From Symbiodinium natans (taxonomy: Eukaryota; Sar; Dinophyceae; Suessiales; Symbiodiniaceae): a DNA stretch of 64,000 nucleotides. Position numbers and translations under genes: made by a program. A model generated the notes under the pieces. The model worked only from the letters and a program-made list of their open reading frames with translations. It was not told the origin of the DNA and made no database searches. Each line of letters opens with the position of its first letter. Position 1 is the first letter of the stretch. The stretch lies in assembly GCA_905221605.1 (NCBI GenBank), contig CAJNDS010002622.1, positions 198,501 to 262,500 on the forward strand, in the 5' to 3' direction. Shown piece after piece: positions 10,201-22,225 of this stretch.

Positions 10201-12732
10201 AAACCTAAACCCTAGCCCGTTTGCACTCCCCCGCAAGACTTTGGGACAGTGAGTGTGAGTGATTAAACCGATTCAACCCCAAACCCTAAACCGATGGAAC
10301 CCTGAAACTTCTTAGCTGTTGCCCAGGTCCGCTATACCAACCGGGCGGCCTTCTCCCTGTATTCGGAGACCCTTGGCTTCGAAATCCAAGACATAGAGGA
10401 GAAGTACTATGCAGACAAGGAGGACGCCTACGACATGAGAAAGACGCCGCTCGGAAAGCGACTTAAAGGGGGCATAAGGGGGGCCAATATGGGGTGCGAG
10501 CGCTGACTACTCCCAATGACAATAACAAAATGCTGCTTCGCAGCGTGACGATGGCGATCCATTCCCGGTTTCACCACTTGGGGGGCTTCAGATTTTTGAT
10601 CTTCATCCGTGTCCCTTGCTCGCGACACCCTGGAGTGGATTTGCTTAGGCCTAGAAAATAGAGAACACACCAGGCGCAAAGAGCTACCCGAATTCCCCTG
10701 AACCCCAACCCAAGAAGGTGCTAGAACCCGCCGGCTGCCAAACCCTAAGCCGTTGTCAAAGCAATTGTCAGTGAATGTCACCCCCCTTTTTCTGTGACCC
10801 TTCAAGGGAGTGGGGCACCCGGACTTTTGAAGGCTTAGAGCTGGGCTGGAAAAGCAGGAAGCCAGCAAAGGCCGGATGTTTTGTTTGGAAAAGAGGGGTT
10901 GAGGGGGTCATTTTGGGGGGTGTTTCGGGGGCCGGGGGGTGCTGTCAAATGGAGAAGGGTGCGCAAGGGTAGCTGGTGTGTCGGGCTTGGGTTTCAGTAA
11001 AGGTCTAAGGGTTAGGGTCTGGGGTGTCCACAGCCCCCTGAGACCCGCGCAGAAGCCTTCAGAGATTTGAAAGAGCCAGAAGATCATGTCCCTTACGGAC
11101 TAGGGCGGCGTTTGTGCACGTGAAGCATGTGAAGGATGAAAGCACCAGCTCCAGACTCTGTCTTGGCCAGGGTAGAAGTACGCAAGGCCCAGGTAGTATC
11201 CGTTCACCACATGTCCATTGGGACCACATAGCATCTGCATAAACCTCAGCGACAACTGTCCTTGCTGTGCAGGCAAAAAGAAGAGCAAGGAAAAGGAAAG
11301 AGAAAAAGAGGCCGTTCTGTGCCATTTGCGGTTCTTCACCTGAGAAAGTCCTCAAGCCTCAACCAGCTACATCATCAGCATGCGAGGGGGGTGAGTGGGG
11401 GGCCCAGCTGACTTGGCTAGCTGCAGCTGACTGTACGTGCATGAAGCCCTGAAAATCCTGAATCTGCTTAAAGCCTGTGCTTGTGAACAATACAAGTAGT
11501 CAGGGCTCGGGGCTTATGGGTTTGCCTAGGTTACGACTGGGCCTAGTTCATCTGCGACTTTTGGGCAACACCTTTGCACCGTTTGGTCTTGGGTCTTGGG
11601 AAGTTTGCCTCTTGTCTTAGTCTTCAGCAGCAACCGAAGCTCAGCCGAGCATGCAATTTTGTAAGGGCGGTTGGCTCAGTTATGGCAGAAGTGTGGCCAG
11701 GCCAAAGAGAAAGAGGCCGGTGAAGCCGAGAAGGCTCGGGCCAAAGCGAGTTTTGGAGCTTGCGGGTGGGGTAGTTTTTCGACTCCAGGGGGCCGAATTG
11801 CACCTTTTCATGCATGGGGTGTCCAAGAACAGCTGAAGCAGCGATCAAGAGGCCATCGGGTCTATATACCCTATAAACCCTAAACAGGGCTTTAGGGCTT
11901 AGTGCTTAGGGTTTAGGGTTTAGGGTGGAACAAAAAGCCGGTCTGTGGGGTCCCCGAGTGGAGGGATTTGAAGGCGGAAGGGAGGGGCAATTGAATTGGG
12001 CGTGTCGGCGCCAAGGCGGAAGAGCCAGCTCCAGAGGAGAAGGCAGGGCACGCAATGGGGTTTAGGGGTTATAGGGTTTAGGGTTCCTAAATCCCACAAT
12101 AGCAATCCTAGAGCCCTACAAACCCTGGACCAGAGCGACTCAAAAATGGTTCAGAGGCTTAGGGTTTTGGTGGGGCGGGGGCTTCGAGTGCCTAGTCAAC
12201 CTCACAAGCCTTAAACCAGGCTGGACTTGTACGGGCATTGGTCCAGGAATGGTTGCAAGAGCAAACAATCTTAGTCATCATATTGGGGTGTATAAACTCT
12301 TGGTCCAATCCAAAAATTGTCCTTCCGTTCCCCGCAGTCCACATCAATCCCAGGCCAAGACCTAAACCCTACAGCGCCCAAACCCTTAAAGCCTAGACCG
12401 CAAAACCCTCGTGCAGGCCGAGGAGAAAGCGCCCGGCGAGAAGGGCGAGGGGGAGACAGAGGACGCATCGGCACCGCACGAACTCTGGCGAAGTCATACG
12501 TAGGGCTCGATAGTCGCATGATCCCTGCAAGCGCCTAGTATCACCCAATCTGGGGAATACGTATATGCCCACTTTTCTTGCAGAGCTGCATAACCCTACT
12601 TGCAACAACCCAACCCCTCCCCCCCCCCCCCAAACACACAAAGGACCCAGGCGGCTAAGCCAGAGGGACCTTCAACCGAGCTCCGGGGCGCAGGACGCGA
12701 AAAAGAAGCGCAAGAAGAAGAACAAGAAGTGA
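7271..12732 (+). CDS. NAA10: N-alpha-acetyltransferase catalytic subunit (NAA10/ARD1 type), about 13 exons
   Basis: Catalytic subunit of the NatA complex, which acetylates N-termini of nascent proteins at the ribosome using acetyl-CoA. Catalytic exons: 7271-7322 (ATG), 7487-7520, 7601-7652, 7949-7999, 9215-9263, 9667-9703, 9879-9933 and 10327-10459. All join in frame, with donors GT, GA, GC, GA, GC, GC, GC and GA. Landmarks are [40 protein letters not shown], the acetyl-CoA loop [25 protein letters not shown] and [12 protein letters not shown], in the order known from NAA10. A Lys/Glu-rich tail is proposed from 11273-11310, 11701-11745, 12016-12042, 12417-12461 and 12694-12732 (ending NKK and TGA); these phases also agree, giving about 218 residues. 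The catalytic part is firm. The tail is inference: the exon at 10327 could instead read on to a TGA at 10504. Confidence 0.88.
8331..8794. repeat. 29-bp satellite, about 16 tandem copies
   Basis: A 29-base unit starting CATGACGGTTGGAAACGTCC and ending in a run of G plus TC is repeated about sixteen times. Two variants alternate in part (cggttggaaacg and cggtcgcaaacg). The half-sites CATGACG and CGTCCATG give each unit weak dyad symmetry. It lies in the fourth NAA10 intron. Because 29 is not a multiple of three and the unit has no stop on the minus strand, all three minus frames stay open for about 190 codons. Confidence 0.95.
9315..9410. mobile_element. Dispersed repeat, family 4, copy 1
   Basis: Starts GGAAGAATT, contains ATTCCCTTA and TTTATCATTATA and ends AGGCCCCTATA. 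The same order of blocks occurs at 34628-34720. This copy is in the NAA10 intron between 9263 and 9667. Confidence 0.7.
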
Positions 12733-15589
12733 GGAGGTGCTCTCACAGCATGCCCATCAACGTCAGGAAGGAGTGCTGACTCCTAGGATGCTAGGAAGCC
12801 TTTAAAGCTGCCCGGATGCCCCCCGTAGAGTTGCGAGTCTTAAGTTAGGAAGTTTGATGGGTTCAGGGTTGTTTAGGGTTTAGGGTTGTTTAGGCTTGTT
12901 TAGGGTTGTTTAGGGTTGTTTAGGTTTGAGAGAGTAGAGGCCCCCAGCACTTTGCCACGCATGGGCGGGGCAGCACATGACACACCCCTCAACCCCTTGA
13001 GCTCCGAGCCCGCCCTCCTTACAGGGAGGGTCGCCCCTGGTTATACCAAAAAATGCACAGCATCATCAGCTAACTTAGCTTAAAAGCCCCTTGGCGGTAA
13101 AAAGAAAGGGGCCCCTCTTGAGTGAGGAAGCCCCAGCATCTCACTTGAGTTGGCCGCTGCGTTGCCTGGAAAGCGGTCGCAAAAGCTTTTTGCTCTTTGG
13201 TGAAGGGTTGTGGCTTTCCTGCATGGTTCGTGAGGTTTGGGGGTCAGAGAACGAGAGAGACGCGTGCCCACACGCGCCCTCGCACCCAACCCAGCGCACG
13301 CACGGACGCACGCACACTCGTGAGCTCCGCAGAGGGCCTATAAGGGGTGAGCCACCATGAAGGACTGGCCAAACTGTTGTCACTATGTACGTCAGTAGGT
13401 CCTCGCCAAAGAGAGCTTCCGAGGCGCGACACATCTCAAAGAGAGCACTTCAAGCTCCTCTTTTCGCCGGACTTGGCTCTCAGGAGAGAGGTTCCTAGTA
13501 TAGGGCCGCAGCAGAGGGCCGACGCTGTTTGCGGAAGGTGCGGGGATGCCTCGGATGTGGTGCTTTGGGCTTCGGGTGGTTGAGGGTCAAGTTCAAAGGC
13601 TTCCCTTCACGTTTGAGTCCTTGAGGTGTTGCATGAGGGGTCGAGAGGCTTTCCGGTTGCATTTGCGTACAGGGCTTCAGGATTCAGAGTTGTGCCCATG
13701 TTGGGGCCTTTAAGAGGTGAGTTACTTCTTCTTGCAGCAGTCAATGTAGGGGCCACAGTCATCAGAATAGGGTTTTTGGGGGCCATTATAGCATCGTTGT
13801 GTAGGGACCATCAGGGAAGATTATCAGTAAGTATTACAGCGGGTGTCCTGTGTTGTACCGTGCAAGGGTCACAGTGCCTCTGGAAGCAGCCATGTCGCCA
13901 TCGCAGCCGTTCGGGCTTATATTTCCGCACAGAACTCGCAAACAAGCCGGGAACCAGGCCCGGCTGGTCTGGGCTTCGAGTTTAGGTTGGGATGTTCCCC
14001 CTTATACTAACATAACAGTCCCTAAGAGGGATTAGTACCCCGTATTAGAATCCCTGCTACTGTTAGTATAACGGGGAAGGGGTTCGTAAAAGGGCTGAGC
14101 AGAATTGGGTTCAGGGTTAGAAAGGCGAGTTGGGGACTCTCCCCGTTTGTCTTGCAGCCACTGCTTGGTTTCTACTCTCCTGTTACTTCGGGGACTGGGC
14201 ACAAGGTCCCTGGCCTGTTTTCCTGACAAGTTGACGGGTTATGAGTTCAGGAACTTTCTGGCGAGGCCTTCGGGTTGTAAGGTCCAAATTGGGATTGTGA
14301 GTTCAAGACATCGAGACAACGTTCATCTTTGGTGCCTGTTTATCTTAATTATGATATTGTCACGAAAGCTGCTGGCGTAGCTAGGCTCGAGTCCATCTCT
14401 GCTTTAGCAGGGAACCGGACAAACCCCGGTGAAGTTGCATAAGCCCTGATATTATCGGAAAATAAGGGGGGAAGGGGGGGGGGGGGGGCGGTGGTCGCTA
14501 TTCATCCAGTCTGTTCAGAGAGGGGGTCGGGGTATTCCTCGAATCCATCGGTGATTGCTTTGAAGCTGCTTGTAAAAGCCTTTGAGAAAGGGGGGGGGGT
14601 GGCGATAGATGCATGGTCGTTGCGCGAAGGATCGCGGTCGGCATGAGCGTGTGTTCGCTGAACAGCACGTGATTCGGAGAGCTCTGCGGGTTTAGATCGA
14701 TCGCGGTCTCCGCGAGAGATGTTCAGGGTTTCGCTGAGCTTATACCGCAAGCCCCGAACTGCCAGCAAGCAGGGAATCAGACTTTCCCGCGCAGGAACCG
14801 GGATACAACAGGATGGACAGCAGCACGAAGACAGCCCCTTGGGCCCGAAGTTCAGGGGAATCATGGCTCTTGAGCGGTCTCAAGAGCTTTTAGGGTTTAG
14901 GGTTTAGGGTTTAGGGTGCGTGGGGCCACCCTTAGCCCAAGAATGGTTGAATTTAGGGGTTTCGGATGCGCCCCACCAAGAGTATCCTGCAGTGCCTTCC
15001 CCCGGTGCGCACGCCCAGAGCGCGCATGCAACTTGTCCACAGGATGGAGTTTAGGGTTTAGGGTTTGGGGTTTGGGGTTTAGGGTTTATAAGGTTTAGGG
15101 CTCAGGTTTCCCTGTTTCTCCTTGGCGAGCAACCCTCCCCCCCAGAACCTTCGCACAAAGCTGTTGGGACCCTAAACTCCCTAAAGTCCCTCAGCCCTAA
15201 GCAGATAACACAAAGAAGTCGCGTTGTAATAGGGCTTCTCCCCCCGGTTTCGGGGCGTGAGCCCCCCTAAACAACCCTAAGCCCGATACCCTATACACCC
15301 CTTAAACCACATAAGCCCCGGGAAGCCGAATAAAAGCGCAAAAGAGCCTCATAAACCCAAAGCCCTTCTTGTAAAATCCTTTGCCCCCCCCCCCCCCACC
15401 CCAAAAAAAAAAAAACAAAACAAAACCCTAAACCCCCTAAACCCTAAACCCTAAACCCTAAACCCTAAAACCCCCTAAACCCTAAACCCTAACCCTAAAC
15501 CCTAAACCTAAACCCTAAACCCCTAAACCCTAAAACCCCAAAACCCTAAACCCTAAACCCTAAACCCTAAACCTAAACCCCAAAAAAGA
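12733..15589. other. No gene assigned
   Basis: Contains one family-2 foldback (13987-14082), G-runs near 14465-14490 and 14591-14599, and short TTTAGGG blocks at about 12875-12920, 14889-14916 and 15049-15100. A few short open stretches sit next to plausible splice sites (for example about 13507-13533, ending at GTGCGG), but none is long or distinctive enough to call. Confidence 0.4.
13987..14082. mobile_element. MITE-like foldback, family 2, copy 2
   Basis: Left arm TTGGGATGTTCCCCCTTATA and right arm TACTGTTAGTATAACGGGGA pair across a short centre. The outer right end has diverged more than in the other copies. Confidence 0.65.
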
Positions 15590-15590
15590 A
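15423..15590 (-). repeat. Telomere-like CCCTAAA array with irregular spacing
   Basis: More than twenty CCCTAAA-type units, with 6- and 8-base variants (CCTAAA, CCCCTAAA) mixed in, preceded by a C-run and an A-run. It ends at the candidate exon that begins about 15591. Confidence 0.95.
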
Positions 15591-16612
15591 GAAGGAGCGG
15601 GATGGCCAGAAGCCGTGGCTTTCACATCCAGACGGCAAGTGGTCTCCCCGGCCACACGTTCCCCGCGACTGCCCCGTGGATTCTTGGGGGCAAATTCTGG
15701 GATTTAGGGTTTCGGGTTTAGGGTTTAGGGTTTAGGGTTTAGGGTTGGCGGGACTCCCAGCAAGCTTGTCCGAGCCTGGGTTCAAAAGGGTTTAGGGTTT
15801 AGGGTTTAGGGGGGGGGGTCTGTTTGTATTGTTGATTCAGCCACGGCGGAGGAGTTGGGGTTTAGACTTTGCTTCCGACATTTCCGGGGGCTGAGACCGG
15901 GTCCAAAAAAACACTTCGGGCATAGGAGCCTCGTTTCCGAAAAGGGACTATCGAGTATGTAAGCGTAAATCCCAGAATGCTTGGCTTCCTGCTTGGAAGC
16001 AGCCAAGTTCCGGGAATTCGGCGGCCGGGCTGCTTTAGACCCTGACAACCTTCGAGGGGACCCAGATAAGACATTTCTTGGGCCCTAGAGAAACCCCTAT
16101 AACCACCCTAAACCCTAAACCCTAAACCCTAAACCCAGGATTATGGAACCAGCGACTGCTGCGACTTTTGCTTGGAAGTCGACGGTGGGGAGCTTGAGTC
16201 GCCATCATCCAAGGCAGCCGCTTGCCTGACTTGGTGTTTGTACTTGGGGGGTTTAGGGTTTAGGGTTTAGGGTTTAGGGTTTAGGGTTTAGGAAGTTTAC
16301 GGGCGTTTAGGGTGTAGAACCCCCAAAGAGCCCAATACCAGCCAAAATTGAGGACTATACCTACACAGTTTATAAGGTGTACTAACCCTGAATGAAGGTC
16401 TATACATTATAGTCCTACTAACCTGCTTTTTGCGGTTCTATACATTATAGTCCTGCTAACCTGCTATACATTATAGTCCTACTAACCTGCTTTTTGCGGT
16501 TCGGCCACCTTAAACCCTAAATGGCCCTAAACCTCGGAAGCCCCCCAAGGCCACCGTGAAAGGACATGACGGCGACCCGTCAAAGCAACTTTTGGCTCAA
16601 GATCCCGGCTGC
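15591..16612 (+). CDS. Unassigned exons (three)
   Basis: Three open segments have coding-like composition and splice-like borders. The one near 15591-15690 reads KKERDGQKPWLSHPDGKWSP and onward, after an AG. The one at 16139-16213 follows CCCAG and reads DYGTSDCCDFCLEVDGGELE then SPSSK, ending at a GC donor. The one at 16550-16612 follows CCAAG and reads ATVKGHDGDPSKQLLAQDPG. The last two are both in phase 0 and could belong to one protein. I do not recognise the product. Between them lie a TTTAGGG array (16249-16292) and a short direct repeat. Confidence 0.4.
16249..16292 (+). repeat. Telomere-like (TTTAGGG)n array
   Basis: About six TTTAGGG units between the candidate exons at 16139-16213 and 16550-16612. 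Similar short blocks are at 15707-15747, 15788-15812, 16108-16136 (CCCTAAA orientation) and 16631-16673. Confidence 0.9.
16401..16502 (+). repeat. Three imperfect direct repeats (38/26 bp)
   Basis: The block TATACATTATAGTCCTACTA followed by ACCTGC occurs at 16401, 16439 and 16465. The first and third copies continue with TTTTTGCGGTTC; the middle one lacks that tail. Confidence 0.9.
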
Positions 16613-16802
16613 GAGCTTTTGGGTTTGGGGTTTAGGGTTTAGGGTTTAGGGTTTATAGGGTTTAGGGTTTAGTCTACTACCCATATAGGAGCCAGTGGTT
16701 CAATAGCGCAGGTCCGTGCCGGTACTTATATACTTCCTAGGTTTCCGGTGTCACTCTTTGGGGCCACTCTTTGCCCCCATTTTTTTTGCACATCTCGGAG
16801 CC

Positions 16803-17571
16803 ATGTTGGGAAAGGCCTTGTGGTGGACCTCGTGGGTCCTAAGCTGCCGGGCGGACTGCGTTGCGAAGGGAGGGGAGTGCCTGGACACGGCCCGCGATTC
16901 TGCGGCCAGCTGGGTTCAGATGAAGGTCGGGATTGCGGAAGCCACCAAGGCGAAAGCCACCAAGGCGAAGGGGATGGATGAGAACGGGTACTTCTACACG
17001 AAGAGGGGCGGCGACGTCATGGGCACCAACACCATAGCCTGGTCCGTTCCGCAGGATTTCTCGCAGCCCGCGTGGACATGGAACAACGAGCTTGACGAGC
17101 AAATCCGCCATTCCCCGCTGCTTGATGACAAGAAGAACATCTACGTAGCCGGAACAACGCGGTTGAGAAAGTTCAGCCCGGATGGAAAGATGCTATGGCT
17201 GTTTCAACAGGACGAGCCGGGCCACACGTCTCCCACCATGGGCAATGGAGTGATCTACTTTCGCGTGGGCTGTGGCCTTGGCCACAATCGCGTCTATGCT
17301 CTCAGCATGGAGACAGGCGAGGTGTTATTCAACAAGACCGTGACAGGCTTCGACTATGCTCATCAACACTAAGGACGGGACCGTCATTGCCTCCAGCTCC
17401 CACAAAGGGAACATGACCGTCATCCGGGATGCAAACAAGAATGGCATCATTGAGGATGATGAGACAACGGCATTTCCAACTGGCGTCGCTTTCCTGAATG
17501 GGCCTGCGGCTGCCCCTGGTATGCTGGTGGCTTCGCCCTGCTGGGGGCCCATGTACGTGTTCCGCCAATGA
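16803..17571 (+). pseudogene. PQQ-like beta-propeller protein fragment, intronless and frameshifted
   Basis: An ATG at 16803 opens a frame of about 189 codons to a TAA at 17370. It contains beta-propeller-style repeats: DEQIRHSPLLDDKKNIYVAG, LRKFSPDGKMLWLF, SPTMGNGVIYFRV and NRVYALSMETGEVLFNKTV. This pattern of a short strand, DG or TG, then a tryptophan-containing strand is typical of PQQ-like repeats. The similarity then continues in the +1 frame from about 17356 (NTKDGTVIASSSHKGNMTVI and on) to TGA at 17569-17571, so a frameshift or small deletion lies near 17350-17360. No introns are seen over 770 bases, unlike neighbouring genes, which hints at a retrocopy. The N-terminus (MLGKALWWTSWVLS) is weakly hydrophobic. 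Only part of a propeller is present, so this is likely a degraded copy. Confidence 0.6.
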
Positions 17572-20500
17572 GCCCCGGTCGGCTGTAGGCAGGTAGGAAA
17601 GGAGCCAAAAGGGCAAGGGAGGCATTTCGCCCACGTTTGGCCATCCTGGCGTGTCTTCCCGACGCATCCATAACCTTGCAGGAGCTGCCATCTAGGAGCA
17701 CCCAGAGAGTGCTCCGAATCGCCAGAGCAAGCCTGCGCCAAATGCATTGTGACATCTTGCCTCCTGAGTCCTCTCTTCTGCTTTGCCTTGCCCTCCGCGA
17801 GCGTAGGAGAGACCCTCAACCCTCAACCCGCAACCCTAAATAAACCCAACCAAAAACCTGACAAAGCCCCCGAAAAGATCTCCCTTGAAAGCCTCCAGGA
17901 GCAGATCACGGTGGCCCCGCTGCATCCTTCCAGCTTATCCTCCGACCTGGCATCTCGGAACCGCACTTGCTTTCCACTTTTGAACCCTCAATCACATAGC
18001 CTATAACTCTAAACCCTAAACCCTAAGATCATGCAGCAGAAGCCCTAAACCCTAAACCCTAAACCCTAAGCCCGAACCCCCCAAAAAAACATAAACACAA
18101 ATCCTGATAAGGGTCGTGGAGGGATTGTGTTCTTCAATTTTTGTGTGTGTGTGGGGGTTTCAGCAAGAGGTAGCTTTAGATTTGGTATCGGGGTGGTTCT
18201 CTAAAAGAGGGTCCAGGGTTTATAGGGTTTGTAGGGTTTACAGGGTTGAGTTCGTATACGTATAGGATGTAGGGTAAGGGCGTTTTCCTTTGATTTCGGG
18301 TTGCACTTGCGGGGGGACGGAGGAGGGGTGAGCTTAAGACTCACGTTGTTTTGCTGTGGGAGCCGAAATTCAAGCGTTGTCACGCTACCCCTGGACCTGC
18401 CGAAGCCTCTCCTGCAGGGCCAGGTTTGGGGTTTAGGGTTTAGGGTTAAGGGTTTAGGGTTTAGGGTTTAGGGTTTAGGGTTTAGGGTTTCAACCCCTCG
18501 ACTGCCTAAGGTGATCGCAATCCGGGGTTTCAAGCAGGCGGGGGAGCTGCGTGTTATAGGGCCTGGCCTTGAAGTGGTGAGGACGAGAGCACGCGCAGGA
18601 AGGCGAGCAAGAGAGAGAGAGAGAGAGCGTGTTTTGGACTTGTTACCCCTTGTCACCCCCTGGGGCCACTCCACCCAGTGCACCGTGCTTGTGTCACGAA
18701 CACTCGCTGAGCACGCCCTTCTGGGCGCCCCGTAGGGGGCCAAGCGGGCCGGAAGGAAGGACGGAGAGAGGCACACAGGCATCTTCTGGTCTCACGCCAG
18801 AAGGGGAGAGAGAGACCTGTAGCCATCCTGCCTGACTCATAGAGCCATTGCTGCGCAGAACCGAGTTCCAGGTACCAAAGTGGAAGGGCATCAAGACCTG
18901 GGAAGATTTGGAGAGCAACCTGCCATCAGGGAGTGTTACCAACCAATTCGGGATCATCTTGCGAATTTCCCACAGGATTTTGGGCTTGTCTGGGCCCTTA
19001 TAGATGCATGCCTTGCAACCCCAAAAACCTTCAAGAAAGAGGACTTCAAGCCCTAATCCCTATATCCACACTCAGGCCGAAGCATGAAAGGGGAGAGGTG
19101 AGGCTTAGAGAGTACCGTGGGTTGTCTAAGTCTACCCGTCCCTCCACCTCCGCCCGACCTTCAATGAGTACTCCCCCATTCCAAACCCCAAACCCTGAAC
19201 CCTAAACTCTGAACCCGAAAGCCCCCCCCCCCCCCTCCTTCTCCCCCCCCCCCACCTCTTCAACACCCTGCGTGCCTCAAGGCATGCACAATGAGCTCGT
19301 GCTCGAGCGGCCCACTCTCGAGATCAACCCGCCCCCGTTTGTTTGCCAGCAAGAGCCCTGGCTTGAGAACTTTTTCTAAGTGGTCAGTTCTCGAATTATG
19401 CGCCCTTCTTGGGTTCTCTAAATATGAGAGGCCACCTTAGAATAGTCACCCCGAAAGGGAATCATTGTAAATGTTTGGAGGGTTGCGGGTCCCGTTGCAG
19501 AGTCTCAGTTTTCGCCTTCTCAAGGCATCGGATTGCGGCTCTTCCCAAAGGGGGGAGGTGGATTTTCGGACAACAGGAAGGGCTCGGAAGCGGCCGGAAT
19601 CCGAGCGAATGTAGAGAAGTGACCAAATGTCGTTAGGGAGTTTTGTTCAGTTTTTTTCAGGCTTGTTGGGGCATGTTGGGGCTTTCAGGTGTAAAAGGGT
19701 GTTTTTAGGGCCAATAAGGTTTGTTCTAGCGCTGTTGGGCGTGTTAGGTTGCCTGCCCTAAGTACTAAGGGCCGCAGGCCATGATCATGAACGGAAGAAG
19801 CAACCCCAACCTCATCAGCACATGAGAACCGCTCTGTGAATGGAGGCCAGCGGGAGAATGTTAAGTGTCTCGCATACCCCCAAACCCCAATTAAGCCCAT
19901 TTGTGAGGGGAGGAGCGGGCCCCCGGTCCCCAGACCGGCAGAGATGCAAGGAGTTCTTCCACGTGCCCCCTGCACTTTGGAGCTACTACATCAAGGACTC
20001 TTAAACCCTAAGCACTAAGCCCTGAAGCCTAAACCCTAAACGCTGAGCCGGCTGCTAGAGCCTTCAAAGACACGCAAGCCTATTCGTAACTGTTCCAGGG
20101 GCTCCCAAAACCCTCGACCCTGACCCCCCCCCCCCTCCCCCGCCAAGAACAAGACACTGTGAGCCCCGAGGGCGTTTGTAGGCTGAAGGTTTGCTGTGTT
20201 TATCGCAAAAGGGTTGTGGTTGAGGGGTTGAGGGTTGCGGGCAAAGGGTTTGTTGTAGGTCGTTCAGGCTCTTGGGCAATTCGCACGCTTCCAACCCGGA
20301 TACCGCACGTGCAACTGTGGCTCCACCACAGCGGAACCCTTGATCATCCTGCTGCTCTCCACCCTCAACATCTCAACCCAAAGCCCGGATGGCGGAGATA
20401 ACTTTGCACGGAGGTGTGCGGAACTATCCCAGCAGCTCTAAAGCGCACGCCCCCACCTCCGAAAGTATCCAGGAGTCTTCCTCTTGTGAGCCAGAATGCA

Positions 20501-22077
20501 CTGCACAGGCCCTTACAGAGAGCAGGTCTGCACCCGGAATGCCGCGAGACTTTGAGAGAACGAAGAGCCTGCGAAGCGACACCATTGTACAGAAACCCCC
20601 GGTCTTTTCACCTCCTACCGCCTCACACCCGCCTTTAGCCGTTTCCACTAAAGTTGGTTCTGGAGTTTTCTGGTCTAGTCTGGGAGGCTCTTCGGGAGAA
20701 TCACCATCCCTACCCGAAACCCGACACGCTGAAGCCAAAAACCCAAAACCAGAAGCAGGAGACGTGCGTCGCGATCGAGCCGTGGCTCCGCGACGTCCTA
20801 CACCAAGGCGCAGGGCCAACACTGGCTGTGGTGGGAAGGCCTTAGTCCTAGGCAAGTCAGGTGTTTAGGGTAGTTGTCCTAGGCAAGTAAGGTGTTTAGG
20901 GTAGTTTAGGGGGGGGGGGGGGGGGCAGTTTTATAGGGGCCAATTCGAGGTGATTTTTTTTTCCATGGGTTCAGGGGGCCTCATATCAAGGGGGGAGATC
21001 CAGGTTTGATGCTCGAGCTCCGAAGCTTTAGGGGCCTTCAAGCATGCCTGATTGCGAGCCGCAACGAAAGTGTTGGGATTAGCCGAACTGAAGCCGTGCA
21101 CACAAACAGTCCTTGTTGGTCTATCTGCGCTGATCGGTTGCAGTTGAATCAATGGAAAGTGCGCACAATTCTGGTCGGCGAGGACTTCTAGGACTGGCAT
21201 GCAGAACTCAGCGGCTTCGATCGCACGACCTCGCCAAAGAGTGACCTTAGTACAACAGGTGCACTACAGGCAAAAACCTCCAGGAAGGGTCCCATTCACC
21301 CGACACAACTTCTGCAGCTGCGTCTCCTTTCTCCCAAAGCATCCTGAACACTGTGGCCATGGCGGAAAGAGCTACGATAAACCCCCAAGTACACATGCAA
21401 CAAACCTTCTCCTCTGGCCCCCCCAGAATTGCATCGAGCCCCCACGAAGCCATAGAAACCGCAAACAATCCCCTGTGCAGGTTTAGGATTTAGGGCTTAC
21501 CCTAAACCCTAAACCCTTAAGGGAGTCGTCAGTTCCAGGCGAGGGGTCGCAGTCACTGAAGCGATTTCTGGAGGTGCCCCGTGCGTTGCGTGGGTGTTGT
21601 GAGGGTTTAGGGATTTTAGGGTTTAGGGAGTTCAGGGCTTTGGGCTTTGAGGTTTAGGGAGGTCAGGGGTTTCAGTAATTTAGGGTTTCGGGGGTTTTGG
21701 GGTTAGCTGTTCCAGGGGCGGAGGGCAGGGGGATGTCGATGTAGCCGGAGATCTCAGTCTTGGGGGCTGAGCTTTCAGGTTTTGTTGAAAGCACAGCCTT
21801 GGCTTTCGGCTGCAGGGCATCATACTCAGTTCATTTTTAAACACTTCAGTCAGAACACTGCAGGCTGTCACCTTGCCATGCAGGAGGCGAGAACCACTAC
21901 CTGCTGCAAGCAAGTCTCCACCGATAAACCCAAAACTCACACTGGGCATTTCCCAAAAGAGGGTCCCCCGCAATCCGTAGAGTAAGGAAGAAACTCAAGG
22001 GGCTACCTTAGTAGGCCTCAACCCTAAACCCTAAACCCTAAACCCTAAACCGACTAAAACCCATCTGGCCTCCTCAG
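17572..22077. other. Mostly unassigned; a few isolated candidate exons
   Basis: Telomere-like blocks are at about 18015-18070 and 18424-18491. Three segments look like exons. 19282-19379, after AAG, reads MHNELVLERPTLEINPPPFV and reaches a TAA, so it could be a last exon. 19942-19995 reads RCKEFFHVPPALWSYYIK and ends at GA. 20759-20807 follows GCAG, reads ETCVAIEPWLRDVLHQ and ends at GC. I cannot link them or name a product. Long C-, G- and T-runs also occur (for example near 19221 and 20911). Confidence 0.35.
18424..18491 (+). repeat. Telomere-like (TTTAGGG)n array
   Basis: About nine TTTAGGG units with one TTAAGGG variant. Confidence 0.95.
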
Positions 22078-22225
22078 GCGATCACACCTGACTCCTGGAG
22101 CTCTCCGGCCCACGACGTGCTGGCCGCGGGGCTGCTTCTTGTAACCATAGGCTGTTTAAGAGGCCTAAACCCTAAACCCTAAACCCTAAACCCTAAACCC
22201 TAAACCCTAAACCCTAAACCCTAAA
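22017..22225 (-). repeat. Two CCCTAAA arrays flanking an exon
   Basis: CCCTAAA arrays at 22017-22049 and 22168-22225 lie on either side of the candidate exon at 22078-22140, both in the same orientation. Confidence 0.9.

Noticed and set aside
16590-16601. 12-base exact match to the 3' end of the dinoflagellate spliced leader (TTTTGGCTCAAG)
   Set aside because: It falls inside a coding-like exon (KQLLAQDP) and the upstream leader bases do not match, so it is probably chance.
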